DNA of 64,000 bases, from positions 124,001 through 188,000 of the forward strand of contig NZ_JAHLPX010000007.1 of NCBI RefSeq assembly GCF_018918145.1, in the 5' to 3' direction. Source of the stretch: Anaerotignum sp. MSJ-24 (GTDB lineage: Bacteria; Bacillota; Clostridia; Lachnospirales; Anaerotignaceae). Below the pieces are notes generated by a model. That model did no database searches and was not told the origin of the DNA. It saw only the letters and a program-made list of their open reading frames with translations. Both the position numbers and the translations under genes were made by a program. Positions 19,901 through 28,182 of this stretch are shown piece after piece (position 1 is the stretch's first letter; each line of letters opens with the position of its first letter).

Positions 19901-20600
19901 AACCGATGAAGATAAAGCGTTTATCGAGGAACAGGTAAATTCAAGATTAAGCTGGAAATATCCATATGAGGCAGAAACGGCCATTCCCGGCTCTGTAACC
20001 GTTACGGATATTAAAAAAATAAACGGCGAAAAATATCCTTACGTTGTTAAGACTCCGGAATTCTATTCGGAAAACAAAGGTTTGTCTGCGGCAGAAAAGG
20101 GTACTGCCGTCCATAAGGTAATCGAACATTTGAGCTTTGACAGAACTTATGACTATGCCGGAATAAAACAGCTCGTAGACCTCTGCTGTAAAAAAGGCAT
20201 ACTAAGCGAAAAAGAAAGGATGTCGGTAAGCATCAAAAAAATAGAAATGTTTACGTCCTCTGAGCTGTTTAAAAGAATTTCGGCGGCAGAATGCGTTTTC
20301 AGAGAGGAAACTTTTACCGTTGCAATACAGCCGTCGGAAATATATGGCGAGGAAAAATGCGGATATATGGACGAAAGCATAATACTTCATGGACGAATAG
20401 ACTGTTATTTTGTAGAAAACGGACTGATAGTTCTTCTGGATTATAAAACGGATTATGTAGATGAATTGTCCGAGCTTTCTGAAAGATACGGAGTGCAGAT
20501 GCAGCTCTATAAAAAAGCAGCTGAAAAGGTTACGGGAATGAAGGTTAAGGAATGTCTTATATATTCTGTTCAGAAAGGAAGAACAATAAAAGTTTTGTAA
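16986..20600 (+). CDS. addA: ATP-dependent helicase/nuclease subunit A (AddA)
   Basis: The UvrD-like helicase and RecB-family nuclease subunit of the AddAB complex that resects double-strand breaks and loads RecA at Chi. The 1204-residue protein has Walker A AAGSGKTAVL (about residues 25-34), motif Ia VVTFTKAAAAEMKERI, motif II TDEYQDSN (about 395), motif III GDVKQSIYSFR, motif V MTIHKSKGLEFPVVIL, motif VI VLYVAMTRAKEKL, and a C-terminal nuclease with GTAVHKVIEHL, LHGRIDCYF and LDYKTD (about 1150). All helicase and nuclease residues appear intact. AddA normally needs AddB, which carries the stabilising iron-sulfur cluster; no addB is adjacent or elsewhere in the window. Start ATG with GAGGTAG upstream. 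Confidence 0.95.
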   Translation: MSNKWTKEQLAAINEKNGNILVSAAAGSGKTAVLVERIIKLITDEKEPVDIDRLLVVTFTKAAAAEMKERIGNAINKQLELNPESTALRKQAVLLNRADITTIHSFCLHVAMENYNILGIDPAFRVADEAEILLIREEVIDRLFEEKYASEEPEDFFWMVENYSDGTSDKKLRELVLRIYDFIRSFPNEKEWIEKQKAAYNDEKTADIWFSRAEGYIREYIREAKAITQDALDSAEKYGPDTYIPMLESDIEQYEYIESIPSGEFEKLFNAVKNIEYMALSRKKTDSDNKERVKLLREKAKKLIGKAVEKFIFLSIDEMKDGIKKSGYGICALLDLVNEFSDMFDAEKKERRIADYGDLEHYCLKVLTAEGSTAENPIKSEAAKELSEKYVYVMTDEYQDSNAVQELILTLVSNGKNRFMVGDVKQSIYSFRLADPDIFVDKYNTYEIRNGAENERIDMFMNFRSRKEVLDGINFIFMQLMQKEFGGIAYDKNAMLYNGMEFPEYIGEAKAGGAVELDCIVTNGETVDEENDNDDDLSGFEKEAEFIAERIEGLMYGNDCMEVYDNKLEEYRPLKYSDIAVVMRSMTHGAEMVEIFRQHSIPASADTSTEFLETTEVMTALNFLKLIDNPRQDIPLAAVLRSPVYGFTADELLTIKLNSGEEEYYDCVRRYIESGSDENLRNRLAKFYSNLNKWRDISLYNTINELIWKVFTDTGLYDYAGVMPDGKARQANLLKLVRKASDYDNLSFKGLFDFIRYIEKIDKNKITIDGKTGSDSGNSVQIMTIHKSKGLEFPVVILAGTAAKFNKRDLSNDIIIHKKFGIGSEFTDTDTRVKYNTLPRAVISQACDDDRAAEEMRVLYVAMTRAKEKLIITGNVKFGPTKAKLWNTANGIEKIEIHPKDIVSAGSYLDWIMMSLIRHRSGKAICDFIGKYQESSGNGLMYHEAVFDINFIDAVQSTQQIYESEQIYKSAETDEDKAFIEEQVNSRLSWKYPYEAETAIPGSVTVTDIKKINGEKYPYVVKTPEFYSENKGLSAAEKGTAVHKVIEHLSFDRTYDYAGIKQLVDLCCKKGILSEKERMSVSIKKIEMFTSSELFKRISAAECVFREETFTVAIQPSEIYGEEKCGYMDESIILHGRIDCYFVENGLIVLLDYKTDYVDELSELSERYGVQMQLYKKAAEKVTGMKVKECLIYSVQKGRTIKVL

Positions 20601-20686
20601 GCTGGTTTTGTACTTTTTAGGTTATGTTTTACAACCTTAAGAATATTGAAAGAAAAAAGGAATGGTTTCTTAAAATACCTTTAGTA

Positions 20687-20695
20687 TGATATAAT
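20687..20695 (+). promoter_or_regulatory. Extended -10 promoter of the two-component operon
   Basis: TGA-TATAAT (TGn plus a perfect -10) lies 60 bp before the response-regulator ATG. No good -35 is visible at 17 bp. Confidence 0.5.
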
Positions 20696-20754
20696 TAACC
20701 TGTAATAATTTTATAATTATTTGAGTATGGTCGATTTTGGTTAGGGAGGACACT

Positions 20755-21456
20755 ATGGATTCTAAAAAATTAAATATTCTCGTATGTGACGATGAAAAAG
20801 CCATTGTTGATGCTATTGAAATATATCTTCAGCAGGAAAATTATAACGTACTTAAGGCATATGATGGCGTTGAGGCACTTAAGGTGCTCGAAAACAACGA
20901 GGTTCATCTTGTTATCATGGATATTATGATGCCGAGAATGGACGGACTTAAAACCGTTGTAAAAATAAGAGAAACACTTAACATACCTATCATAATGCTT
21001 TCAGCAAAATCAGAGGATACAGACAAGATTATCGGCCTTAACTTCGGTGCTGACGATTACATAACAAAGCCGTTTAATCCGCTTGAGCTTATCGCAAGAG
21101 TTAAATCCCATATGAGAAGATATACTTCTCTCGGCTCTATTGCAGAAAAAGCAAATATAATAAAAATCGGCGACCTTGAGCTGGATAAGGATTCAAAAGA
21201 GGTTCGTGTAAACGGAGAACCGGTTAAGCTTACTGCAACCGAATACGGAATATTACAGCTTCTTATGGAAAACGCAGGAAAGGTATTCTCCATAGATGAA
21301 ATATACGAAAAGGTATGGAACGAATTATCCTTTGCTCCCGAAAATACCGTTTCCGTACATATCAGAAGAATAAGAGAAAAAATCGAAATCAATCCGAAGG
21401 AGCCTAAATATTTAAAGGTGGTGTGGGGCATTGGCTATAAAATCGAAAAGCTCTAA
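20755..21456 (+). CDS. OmpR/PhoB-family response regulator
   Basis: A 233-residue DNA-binding response regulator. The receiver domain (1-118) has the acidic pocket CDDE (residues 11-14), the phospho-acceptor Asp56 in VIMDIMMPRMDG and Lys105 in DDYITKPF. The winged-helix effector domain (about 135-233) has LTATEYGILQLLMENAGKVFS and NTVSVHIRRIREKI. The ATG at 20755 is preferred: AGGGAGG lies 5 bases upstream, overlapping the alternative TTG frame start at 20737. The cognate histidine kinase follows after 1 base. The target genes cannot be deduced; the layout resembles VanR/PhoP-type envelope-sensing regulators. Confidence 0.92.
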   Translation: MDSKKLNILVCDDEKAIVDAIEIYLQQENYNVLKAYDGVEALKVLENNEVHLVIMDIMMPRMDGLKTVVKIRETLNIPIIMLSAKSEDTDKIIGLNFGADDYITKPFNPLELIARVKSHMRRYTSLGSIAEKANIIKIGDLELDKDSKEVRVNGEPVKLTATEYGILQLLMENAGKVFSIDEIYEKVWNELSFAPENTVSVHIRRIREKIEINPKEPKYLKVVWGIGYKIEKL

Positions 21457-21457
21457 A

Positions 21458-23620
21458 ATGTACTCAAACGCATCAAAAATAACGGCTGTTATAGTTGTTC
21501 TTCTGGCAAGTCTTTTGGCTTGTACCGGGCTTGTATATGTTTCTGATACACGTTATGAATCCGGACTTAATTACAGCAGCTATTATGATACGGAAACCTT
21601 TTATGCCCAGTACAGTCAGCTTGTAAGGGACGTTGTTAATGTGAACCTTGTTTATAAAAATGAGGAGAATATTAAATCCGGTGCGGCTTTGAACGAAGAA
21701 AAGGTTATATATAATTTTGCGCTTTCCAATTCGCTCGGTGAATATACAATATATTCGTCTGTTGGTCAGCCTGTGAATGTAAAATTTACGGATTATAACG
21801 ACCAGGCGTATTTTGATGAGAGGTACGAAACCTATAAACAGCAGGCCATACAGGATCAGCTTTATGAATATGACGATTCCGTAAAGGAGCTGGAGAGATA
21901 CAGTGATTTCTGTTACAATCTTGTAAGCTCAAAGGATAATATATCAATAGGAAATCTCTCGGTAAATGAAATTGATAATCTTGAAATCAATTCGTTCCTT
22001 GACGGAAGATATTCTAAAGGAAAAATGGTATATGATACTGAAAATTATTATACTTACAGTGACGAAGGCGAGCTTATAAATTATTTCTATTATGACAACT
22101 ATCTTGATTCGGTTTCAAGAATACTTCTTAATAACGGATATTCGCTTCATGTCGGAGTAAAAACCGATGATGATGGAAGCGGAGTATTCAACAAACAGTG
22201 TCAGGCATACGACAAGCGAAGAGAGTTTGCGCCGAAGGCAGTCGGCGTAGCGGTTGCCTGCGCGGTTATAATGGTTGTCGGAATTGTGTTCCTTGCATAT
22301 GTTGCCGGGCAGACAGGCAAAAACAGCCAGGTTACACTTATGGCTATTGATAACATATTCAACGATGTTCATTTAATTATTTTTATCGCAATAGCCGGAC
22401 TTTCGCTGTTTTTGGCCGTACAGCTTATGACAAGCACATACTATATGCGTGAGCAATGGGTAAACCTTGTAAAAGGGCTTATGTGTCTGTTGTTTGTTGT
22501 TGATACGATTGTGCTTACAAGCTTTGTAACCTGTATGTCAAGGCAAATTAAGAAAAAACAGCTTTTTTCGAATACATTTATAGCTGCAACGGTAAGATTT
22601 ATCGCATCGTTCATAAAATATTCGAACATAAGAATGTGGACAATATTGTGCCTTGTTCTGTTTGCTGTTGCAAATGCCGTATTGGGAGCTTTTGCCCATG
22701 CAAGCGATAGCTTTATACCGATTGTGTTTATGGTTATTTTGAACATAATAGCAGTTATATTTGTTTCAAGGGCTATGAGGTCTATAAAGAAAATAATGTT
22801 TGCCGTTAAGGAAACATCGGAAGGAAACTTTGACTGTAAGATAGATATGAAAAACATATCTCCGTCAATGGTGAACTTTGCCGAGGACGTTTCCAATATG
22901 CAGAGCGGACTTAAGCAGGCGGTCGGTCGTGCGGTTAAGGGCGAAAAGATGAAAACAGAGCTTATAACAAATGTTTCACATGACCTTAAAACTCCGCTGA
23001 CTTCTATTATCACATATGTAGACCTGCTCAAAAGAGAAGAGCTTGATAACGAAAGAGCGCAGAACTATGTGGCAATACTTGATGAAAAATCAAGAAGACT
23101 TAAACAGCTTATAGAGGACCTTGTTGAGGCAAGCAAGGCGTCAAGCGGAAACCTTGCGGTTTCAAAGGCTAAACTTGATTATAAGGAGCTTATGGAACAG
23201 GCACTGGGTGAGTTTGAGGAAAGAATAGAAGATTCAGGCGTTGAATTTAAGTTTAATGCCGAGGACGGAGTATATATATATGCTGACGGAAGCCATATGT
23301 GGCGAATAGCGGAAAACTTGATAACAAATGCGATAAAGTATACAATGAAAAATACAAGGGTATTTATTGATATTTCCAAAAACGAAAAGGAAGGCATACT
23401 TGTTATCAAAAATGTTTCGAGCATTCCCATTGACGAAGTAGACGTAAAGAGCCTTACGGAAAGATTCGTAAGAGGCGACACATCAAGAACGATGGAAGGC
23501 TCCGGATTAGGTCTTTCCATTACAAAGAGCCTTACGGAAATACAGGGCGGAAAGCTTGATGTTTCGGTTGACGGAGATGTGTTTAAGGTTACTGTCAAAA
23601 TGCCGTTGTATACAGAATGA
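21458..23620 (+). CDS. Membrane sensor histidine kinase
   Basis: A 720-residue kinase partner of the preceding response regulator. It has an N-terminal membrane segment, a ~230-residue extracellular region rich in Tyr/Asp/Asn, and then five further hydrophobic segments in the middle (for example AVACAVIMVVGIVFLAYVAG and IPIVFMVILNIIAVIFV). A HAMP-like linker follows. The HisKA box is NVSHDLKTPLTSI (His at about residue 508) and the HATPase_c domain has the N-box NLITNAIKYT and G-box GSGLGLSI. The ATG is separated from the upstream stop by one base and has a weak ribosome-binding site; a TTG at 21431 preceded by AAAGGTGG is a real alternative start that would overlap the regulator gene. Confidence 0.9.
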   Translation: MYSNASKITAVIVVLLASLLACTGLVYVSDTRYESGLNYSSYYDTETFYAQYSQLVRDVVNVNLVYKNEENIKSGAALNEEKVIYNFALSNSLGEYTIYSSVGQPVNVKFTDYNDQAYFDERYETYKQQAIQDQLYEYDDSVKELERYSDFCYNLVSSKDNISIGNLSVNEIDNLEINSFLDGRYSKGKMVYDTENYYTYSDEGELINYFYYDNYLDSVSRILLNNGYSLHVGVKTDDDGSGVFNKQCQAYDKRREFAPKAVGVAVACAVIMVVGIVFLAYVAGQTGKNSQVTLMAIDNIFNDVHLIIFIAIAGLSLFLAVQLMTSTYYMREQWVNLVKGLMCLLFVVDTIVLTSFVTCMSRQIKKKQLFSNTFIAATVRFIASFIKYSNIRMWTILCLVLFAVANAVLGAFAHASDSFIPIVFMVILNIIAVIFVSRAMRSIKKIMFAVKETSEGNFDCKIDMKNISPSMVNFAEDVSNMQSGLKQAVGRAVKGEKMKTELITNVSHDLKTPLTSIITYVDLLKREELDNERAQNYVAILDEKSRRLKQLIEDLVEASKASSGNLAVSKAKLDYKELMEQALGEFEERIEDSGVEFKFNAEDGVYIYADGSHMWRIAENLITNAIKYTMKNTRVFIDISKNEKEGILVIKNVSSIPIDEVDVKSLTERFVRGDTSRTMEGSGLGLSITKSLTEIQGGKLDVSVDGDVFKVTVKMPLYTE

Positions 23621-23641
23621 TAAAAAGTCGGGTGATTGTGT

Positions 23642-24157
23642 ATGAAAAAAGTTGCATTATTTCTCATAGGCTTTATTGGGTGCAGCTGTGCTCTTTTTGG
23701 CGGTTTATATAAGATTGATGTTTACAGAATGGAAAACAATCTTCCCGTAGTGTTCAGCGTATGGCGTACAGATTATACACCGCAGACAGGAAACCAGACA
23801 GAACAGCCGGAGAATGGACTTGTCAGCTTTGAGCCTGCTATCGAAACCGAAAGCATAAGAGGCCTTAATGCGGATATAACCAATAATTCCGGGTTTGTGA
23901 TAATGTTTCCCGAATATTACAGGATAGAGAAAAATATAAACGGCAGATGGGTGCATTGCCAATGTATAGATGATTCTCCGGAATGGAGCAATACCTCGTA
24001 TTATGTTGAACCTGATGCTGTTGCGACAATGAGTTTTTATTGGGCAGAGCTTTACGGTGAGCTTAGTTCGGGAGATTACAGAATTGTAAAGGAATATTAT
24101 TTTACAAATGACAACAGCAAGACTGTAAATTATATGTACTGCTATTTCTCAATTTAA
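23642..24157 (+). CDS. Membrane-anchored bacterial Ig-like (Big_14-type) protein
   Basis: A 171-residue exported protein. The N-terminus MKKVALFLIGFIGCSCALFGG is a signal or anchor segment; Cys14 in FIGC is a borderline lipobox. Residues ~60-170 resemble the Big_14 Ig-like domain: a NNSGFVIMFPEYYRIEKNINGRW strand pair, VEPDAVATMSFYWAELYGEL, and the terminal SSGDYRIVKEYYF motif typical of that family. It has no enzymatic signature. It lies 21 bp after the histidine kinase stop and is probably in the same operon, so it may be an accessory of the sensor or an envelope protein that the system controls (inference). GGGTG precedes the ATG. Confidence 0.75.
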   Translation: MKKVALFLIGFIGCSCALFGGLYKIDVYRMENNLPVVFSVWRTDYTPQTGNQTEQPENGLVSFEPAIETESIRGLNADITNNSGFVIMFPEYYRIEKNINGRWVHCQCIDDSPEWSNTSYYVEPDAVATMSFYWAELYGELSSGDYRIVKEYYFTNDNSKTVNYMYCYFSI

Positions 24158-24170
24158 AAATATCAAAATA

Positions 24171-24211
24171 AAAAATTCCTCCGAATATAATTATGATTCG
24201 GAGGAATTTTT
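24171..24211. terminator. Bidirectional terminator between the Ig-like gene and the DUF4364 gene
   Basis: A perfect 16-bp stem AAAAATTCCTCCGAAT / ATTCGGAGGAATTTTT with a 9-base loop has T-runs on both strands. It overlaps the DUF4364 stop codon. Confidence 0.9.
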
Positions 24212-24766
24212 GGCTTTATCGTTTTTAGGTTCTTCTGAAAGACAATGAAGTATTTTTCCGTAAAGGCTGTTTACGTTGTCACGCCAGTTGCGGCATATCA
24301 GTCTTGCCTGATCCCTTGTAGCAACATTTATGCTTATTTCCATTAAAGAGGTTGTTCCGTCGCTGTCGCATACACCGCATTTTACGGTATAGTCATCACT
24401 GTTTAATTCGTGAAAATAATTTGCCGTAACGGAATATTCCGCACGTATACGTTTTGAGTTTTCCTTAGCATATTCACATATTATGTTTTTATTATGGTTT
24501 GAAATATGTTTGTTGAAATATCTAAGAATATCTTCGCCTTCAGTGGTTATTGTATATCTGGTAGTGTTATTTTCGGTTGTCATTTCAAGAAGTCTGCTTT
24601 CGACAAGCTCCGAAAGATATTGTTGTGCAGAAAAATAGTCCATCAGATTTTTTTCGGACACAAACTGCCAGATTTCACTGTTAGACAAAGGAATTTCTAT
24701 TTTTTTTACCAAATATAAAATAAGAAGCTTGTTTTCAGCCAAAGCTCTTGTTTTATTGTACACCAT
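24191..24766 (-). CDS. DUF4364 family protein (predicted winged-helix)
   Basis: A 191-residue cytoplasmic protein of the DUF4364 family, common in Clostridia and without an assigned function. The first ~75 residues look like a winged-helix DNA-binding fold (NKLLILYLVKKIEIPLSNSEI ... YLSELVESRLLE ... RYTITTEGEDILRYF), so a regulatory role is plausible; the remainder is alpha/beta. The Lys/Asp/Ser-rich tail is probably disordered. The start is uncertain among GTG 24772, ATG 24766 and GTG 24763, all close to the purine-rich GGCGGTGG. Monocistronic. Confidence 0.8.
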   Translation of the reverse strand: MVYNKTRALAENKLLILYLVKKIEIPLSNSEIWQFVSEKNLMDYFSAQQYLSELVESRLLEMTTENNTTRYTITTEGEDILRYFNKHISNHNKNIICEYAKENSKRIRAEYSVTANYFHELNSDDYTVKCGVCDSDGTTSLMEISINVATRDQARLICRNWRDNVNSLYGKILHCLSEEPKNDKAKNSSES

Positions 24767-24850
24767 AACCACCGCCGCAAAGTAACTCTATTATTCTGAT
24801 TTTTAGGATAGATATATATTATAAACCATCATAAATAATTATACAATTAT

Positions 24851-25768
24851 CTATTTCAACAATTTTCCCTGAAAACTGTTGGTTATTTTCATTTTTCTGT
24901 GGATTTCGTTTAAAACGCCACGCTTGTCCATGCTCCATTTGGGCTCAATTAATTCATTTCGGTTGCCGTCGCCTGTTAATCTGTGGATAACAACATTTGG
25001 CGGAAGATGTTCGATACATTCGATTACCGTATCGGTGTATTCATCTCGGCTCATAATATGAAACGGCTTTTGATTATAAAGAGCCTCGAGCTTTGTTCCT
25101 CGGATTATGTGGAGAAGCTGGAGTTTAATTCCGTCTGTTCCTGCGGAAACGGCAAAGTCAACGGAGTTAAGCATTGTCTGACGGTCTTCATATGGAAGAC
25201 CGAGTATTATATGCGTTACGGTTTCTATTCCGGCGGTTTTCATCTTTTCCATTGTTGAAAGATATACCTCGTTTTTGTAGCCTCTGTTTATAAGTATTGC
25301 GGTATCTTCGTCGGAGGTCTGAAGTCCGAATTCAACCCAGAGATATGTTTTTGAATTTATTTCTTTAAGCAGTTCCAGAATTTCATCATCAATGCAGTCC
25401 GGTCGTGTTGCGATTGCTATTCCGCTTATGCCTTCGCAGTTAAGAGCCTCGTAATATTTTTTCCTGAGCTCGTCAATAGGAGCATATGTGTTTGTAAATG
25501 CCTGAAAATATGCGATATACTTTGCATTGGGCCATTTTCCGGAAAGCTTTTCCCTGGAAAGACGAAGCTGCTCGGCAATGGAAAGCTCTGCCGACGGAGC
25601 AAAATCTCCGGAACCGCTGCCGCTGCAAAAAATACAGCCGCCTGTGCTTATTTTTCCGTCACGGTTCGGACAGGTAAATCCGGCATTGACCGAAAGCTTA
25701 ACCGTTTTTGAACCGAGCTTTTCTTTTAAATGGTCGCTTAATGAATTGTATGGTTTGTTATCGGGCAT
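24851..25768 (-). CDS. TIGR01212 family radical SAM protein (YhcC/YtqA type)
   Basis: A 305-residue radical SAM enzyme of the TIGR01212 (E. coli YhcC, B. subtilis YtqA) family, whose substrate is not established. The iron-sulfur cluster cysteines are Cys33, Cys45 and Cys48 in FTCPNRDGKI...GGCIFC, a longer spacing than the classic CxxxCxxC, as is characteristic of this family and the related Elp3-like group. Conserved segments YFQAFTNTYAP, IATRPDCI, VEFGLQT and HIILGLPYE follow. AAGGAG is placed 9 bases before the ATG at 25768. Monocistronic, divergent from recD2. Confidence 0.9.
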   Translation of the reverse strand: MPDNKPYNSLSDHLKEKLGSKTVKLSVNAGFTCPNRDGKISTGGCIFCSGSGSGDFAPSAELSIAEQLRLSREKLSGKWPNAKYIAYFQAFTNTYAPIDELRKKYYEALNCEGISGIAIATRPDCIDDEILELLKEINSKTYLWVEFGLQTSDEDTAILINRGYKNEVYLSTMEKMKTAGIETVTHIILGLPYEDRQTMLNSVDFAVSAGTDGIKLQLLHIIRGTKLEALYNQKPFHIMSRDEYTDTVIECIEHLPPNVVIHRLTGDGNRNELIEPKWSMDKRGVLNEIHRKMKITNSFQGKLLK

Positions 25769-25848
25769 TGTATAGCTCTCCTTTTGACCGACTATTGTAA
25801 TTAATACTTTATACTAATATAATAAACGTATATTAAGAATTTGTAAAT

Positions 25849-25877
25849 TTGAATTTTATACCCTGCTATGATATTAT
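25849..25877 (+). promoter_or_regulatory. Sigma-A promoter of recD2-comF
   Basis: TTGAAT, 17 bp, TATTAT with TGn directly before the -10. It lies 25 bp before the recD2 ATG, which excludes the in-frame TTG at 25849 as the start. Confidence 0.6.
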
Positions 25878-25902
25878 TTTGGGTAAAGGCGGTGAGATAC
25901 AT

Positions 25903-28182
25903 ATGGACGATACGATAGTGCTCGAAGGTACTGTTGAGGATATAATATTTCAGAATAAGGAAAACTGGTATACTGTTTTTAATTTTAACAGTGATGACGG
26001 CGACGAAGTAACATGTGTCGGAACAATACCGCAGCTCAGTAAAGGCGAATCGCTTAAATTATCGGGAACTATGGTTATACATCCGTCCTATGGCTTACAG
26101 CTTAAGGTTGATATTTTCGAAAAGGTCGTGCCGACAAATGCCGCCGCAATAGAAAGATACCTTGCCTCGGGAACAATAAAGGGTATAGGAGCAAAGACGG
26201 CAAAGAAGATTGTGGACAAGTTCGGTGCGGCTACATTTTATGTTATAGAAGAAAAGTTTGACAGGCTTGTTGAAATAAAGGGAATAAATTACGACAAGGC
26301 ACTGAAAATACACACAGCCTTCTGTGCTCAGAGAGATGTGCGTAAGGCAATGCTTTATTTGCAGGATTATGGCGTTTCGGCGGCAATGGCTGTTAAAATA
26401 TATAAAAAATACGGTTACAGAACCATTGAGATTATAAAGGAAAATCCGTACAGGCTGGCAGAGGATATTATAGGAATAGGCTTTAAAACAGCGGACAGCA
26501 TTGCCGACAGCATGGGAATTTCCAAAGACTCACCAAACAGGATTAAATCCGGAATACGCTATATACTCAATATGGATGTTGCTGACGGCAATGTATTTAT
26601 GCCGTTCAACAATCTTACGGCAAGAGCGGAGGAGATACTCGGAGCTGACAGTGAAACGGTTGAGCACTGTCTTAAGGAGCTCCAGATTGAGCATAAAATA
26701 TTTAGGGAAAAGGTAGAAGATATTGATGCTGTATATACAATGCAGATGTATTATACGGAGGTATCTGCCGCTAAAAAAATAATAGAGCTTTCCTTTTACC
26801 ATGATGAGGCAGATCTCAAAAGCATAAACGAGAAAATTGAAAGACTTGAGGACAGATCGGGAATATATCTTGCGGAACAGCAAAGACAGGCTGTTGTCGA
26901 AGCAATGCAGGAAGGCGTCCTTGTTATAACCGGTGGCCCGGGTACGGGAAAGACAACGATAATAAACAATATTATATCTCTGTTTGACAGCATGAGTCTT
27001 GAGGTTGTTCTTGCAGCTCCTACCGGACGTGCGGCAAAAAGAATGACCGAGGCAACAGGCAAAGAGGCAAAAACAATACACAGACTTCTCGGAGTTTCCT
27101 ATAACGATAACGACAATGCAAAGCAGAAGTTTGAAAAAAATGAGGAAGATCCGATAGATGCGGATGTTGTTATAATTGATGAGGTTTCTATGGTGGATAT
27201 GCAGCTTTTTAATGCTCTGCTGAAAGCTATTGAACCGGGAACAAGGCTTATACTTGTCGGTGATGCTAACCAGCTTCCGTCGGTTGCGGCAGGAAATGTG
27301 CTTAAGGACATAATTAAGAGCGAAATAGTCAAGGTCGTAAGGCTTACGCAGATTTTCCGACAGGCACAGGAAAGTGCCATAATAATGAATGCACATAGGA
27401 TAAATGCCGGAACAGATCCTGTGATGAATGAAAAAGGCACCGACTTTTTCTTTGTCAATGAGCCATATGCCGCAAAAATACCGCAGACGATTGTTGAGCT
27501 CATAACAAAGCGTCTGCCACAGTTTACCGGAGTGGATTCCTTCTGGGATATGCAGGTGCTTACACCAATGAGAAAAAGCGATATAGGTGCATCGGGACTG
27601 AACAAAACGCTTCAACGGGCATTAAATCCTCCGGCATCGGTCAAAAACGAATATGAAACACAGAATGGCGTTTTCCGTGAAGGCGATAAGGTAATGCAGA
27701 TAAAAAACAATTATAATCTTGCATGGAAAATGCTTTCGGAAACAGGCAGAATTACCTCCGACGGAACAGGCGTATATAACGGAGATATGGGTATAATCAA
27801 AAAGATTGACTCGGTAAATGAAACGGTTACGGTTGAGTTTGACGATAAGAGAATTGCCATATATGAATTTACCGCACTGGAGGAGCTTGAGCTGTCCTAT
27901 GCCGTAACAATACATAAATCGCAGGGCAGTGAATATCCTGTTGTTATTATACCGATACACAGTGGCCCGCAAATGCTTTTGTCGAGAAATCTTCTTTATA
28001 CCGCAGTAACAAGAGCAAAGAAATTTGTTATTGTTGTCGGACTACGAAGTGCCGTAAAAAAGATGGTTGCGAACGATAGGGAGATAAGCCGATATTCCGG
28101 ATTGGCATACAGAATGTGTTCGCTATATGAGTTTATGGCGGAAACGAACGATATGGGGAGAAGTATAAGTGAAGACAGTTGA
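25903..28182 (+). CDS. recD2: RecD2-like ATP-dependent DNA helicase
   Basis: A 5'-3' SF1B helicase of the RecD2/TraA group found in bacteria without RecBC. The 759-residue product starts with an OB-like region (EGTVEDIIFQNKENWYTVF), then helix-hairpin-helix repeats (IKGIGAKTAKKIVDKFG; IIGIGFKTADSIADSMGI), Walker A TGGPGTGKTTI (about residue 342), the DEVSMVD motif II, DANQLPSV motif III and the C-terminal YAVTIHKSQGSEYPVVI plus LLYTAVTRAKK motifs. The ATG at 25903 is supported by AAAGGCGGTGAG 6 bases upstream. comF begins within its 3' end (14-base overlap), indicating one operon. Confidence 0.95.
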   Translation: MDDTIVLEGTVEDIIFQNKENWYTVFNFNSDDGDEVTCVGTIPQLSKGESLKLSGTMVIHPSYGLQLKVDIFEKVVPTNAAAIERYLASGTIKGIGAKTAKKIVDKFGAATFYVIEEKFDRLVEIKGINYDKALKIHTAFCAQRDVRKAMLYLQDYGVSAAMAVKIYKKYGYRTIEIIKENPYRLAEDIIGIGFKTADSIADSMGISKDSPNRIKSGIRYILNMDVADGNVFMPFNNLTARAEEILGADSETVEHCLKELQIEHKIFREKVEDIDAVYTMQMYYTEVSAAKKIIELSFYHDEADLKSINEKIERLEDRSGIYLAEQQRQAVVEAMQEGVLVITGGPGTGKTTIINNIISLFDSMSLEVVLAAPTGRAAKRMTEATGKEAKTIHRLLGVSYNDNDNAKQKFEKNEEDPIDADVVIIDEVSMVDMQLFNALLKAIEPGTRLILVGDANQLPSVAAGNVLKDIIKSEIVKVVRLTQIFRQAQESAIIMNAHRINAGTDPVMNEKGTDFFFVNEPYAAKIPQTIVELITKRLPQFTGVDSFWDMQVLTPMRKSDIGASGLNKTLQRALNPPASVKNEYETQNGVFREGDKVMQIKNNYNLAWKMLSETGRITSDGTGVYNGDMGIIKKIDSVNETVTVEFDDKRIAIYEFTALEELELSYAVTIHKSQGSEYPVVIIPIHSGPQMLLSRNLLYTAVTRAKKFVIVVGLRSAVKKMVANDREISRYSGLAYRMCSLYEFMAETNDMGRSISEDS

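Noticed and set aside
26530-27615. Long minus-strand open frame (361 codons) inside recD2
   Set aside because: It is antisense to a complete recD2, has no recognisable domain and follows from codon bias of the plus-strand gene.
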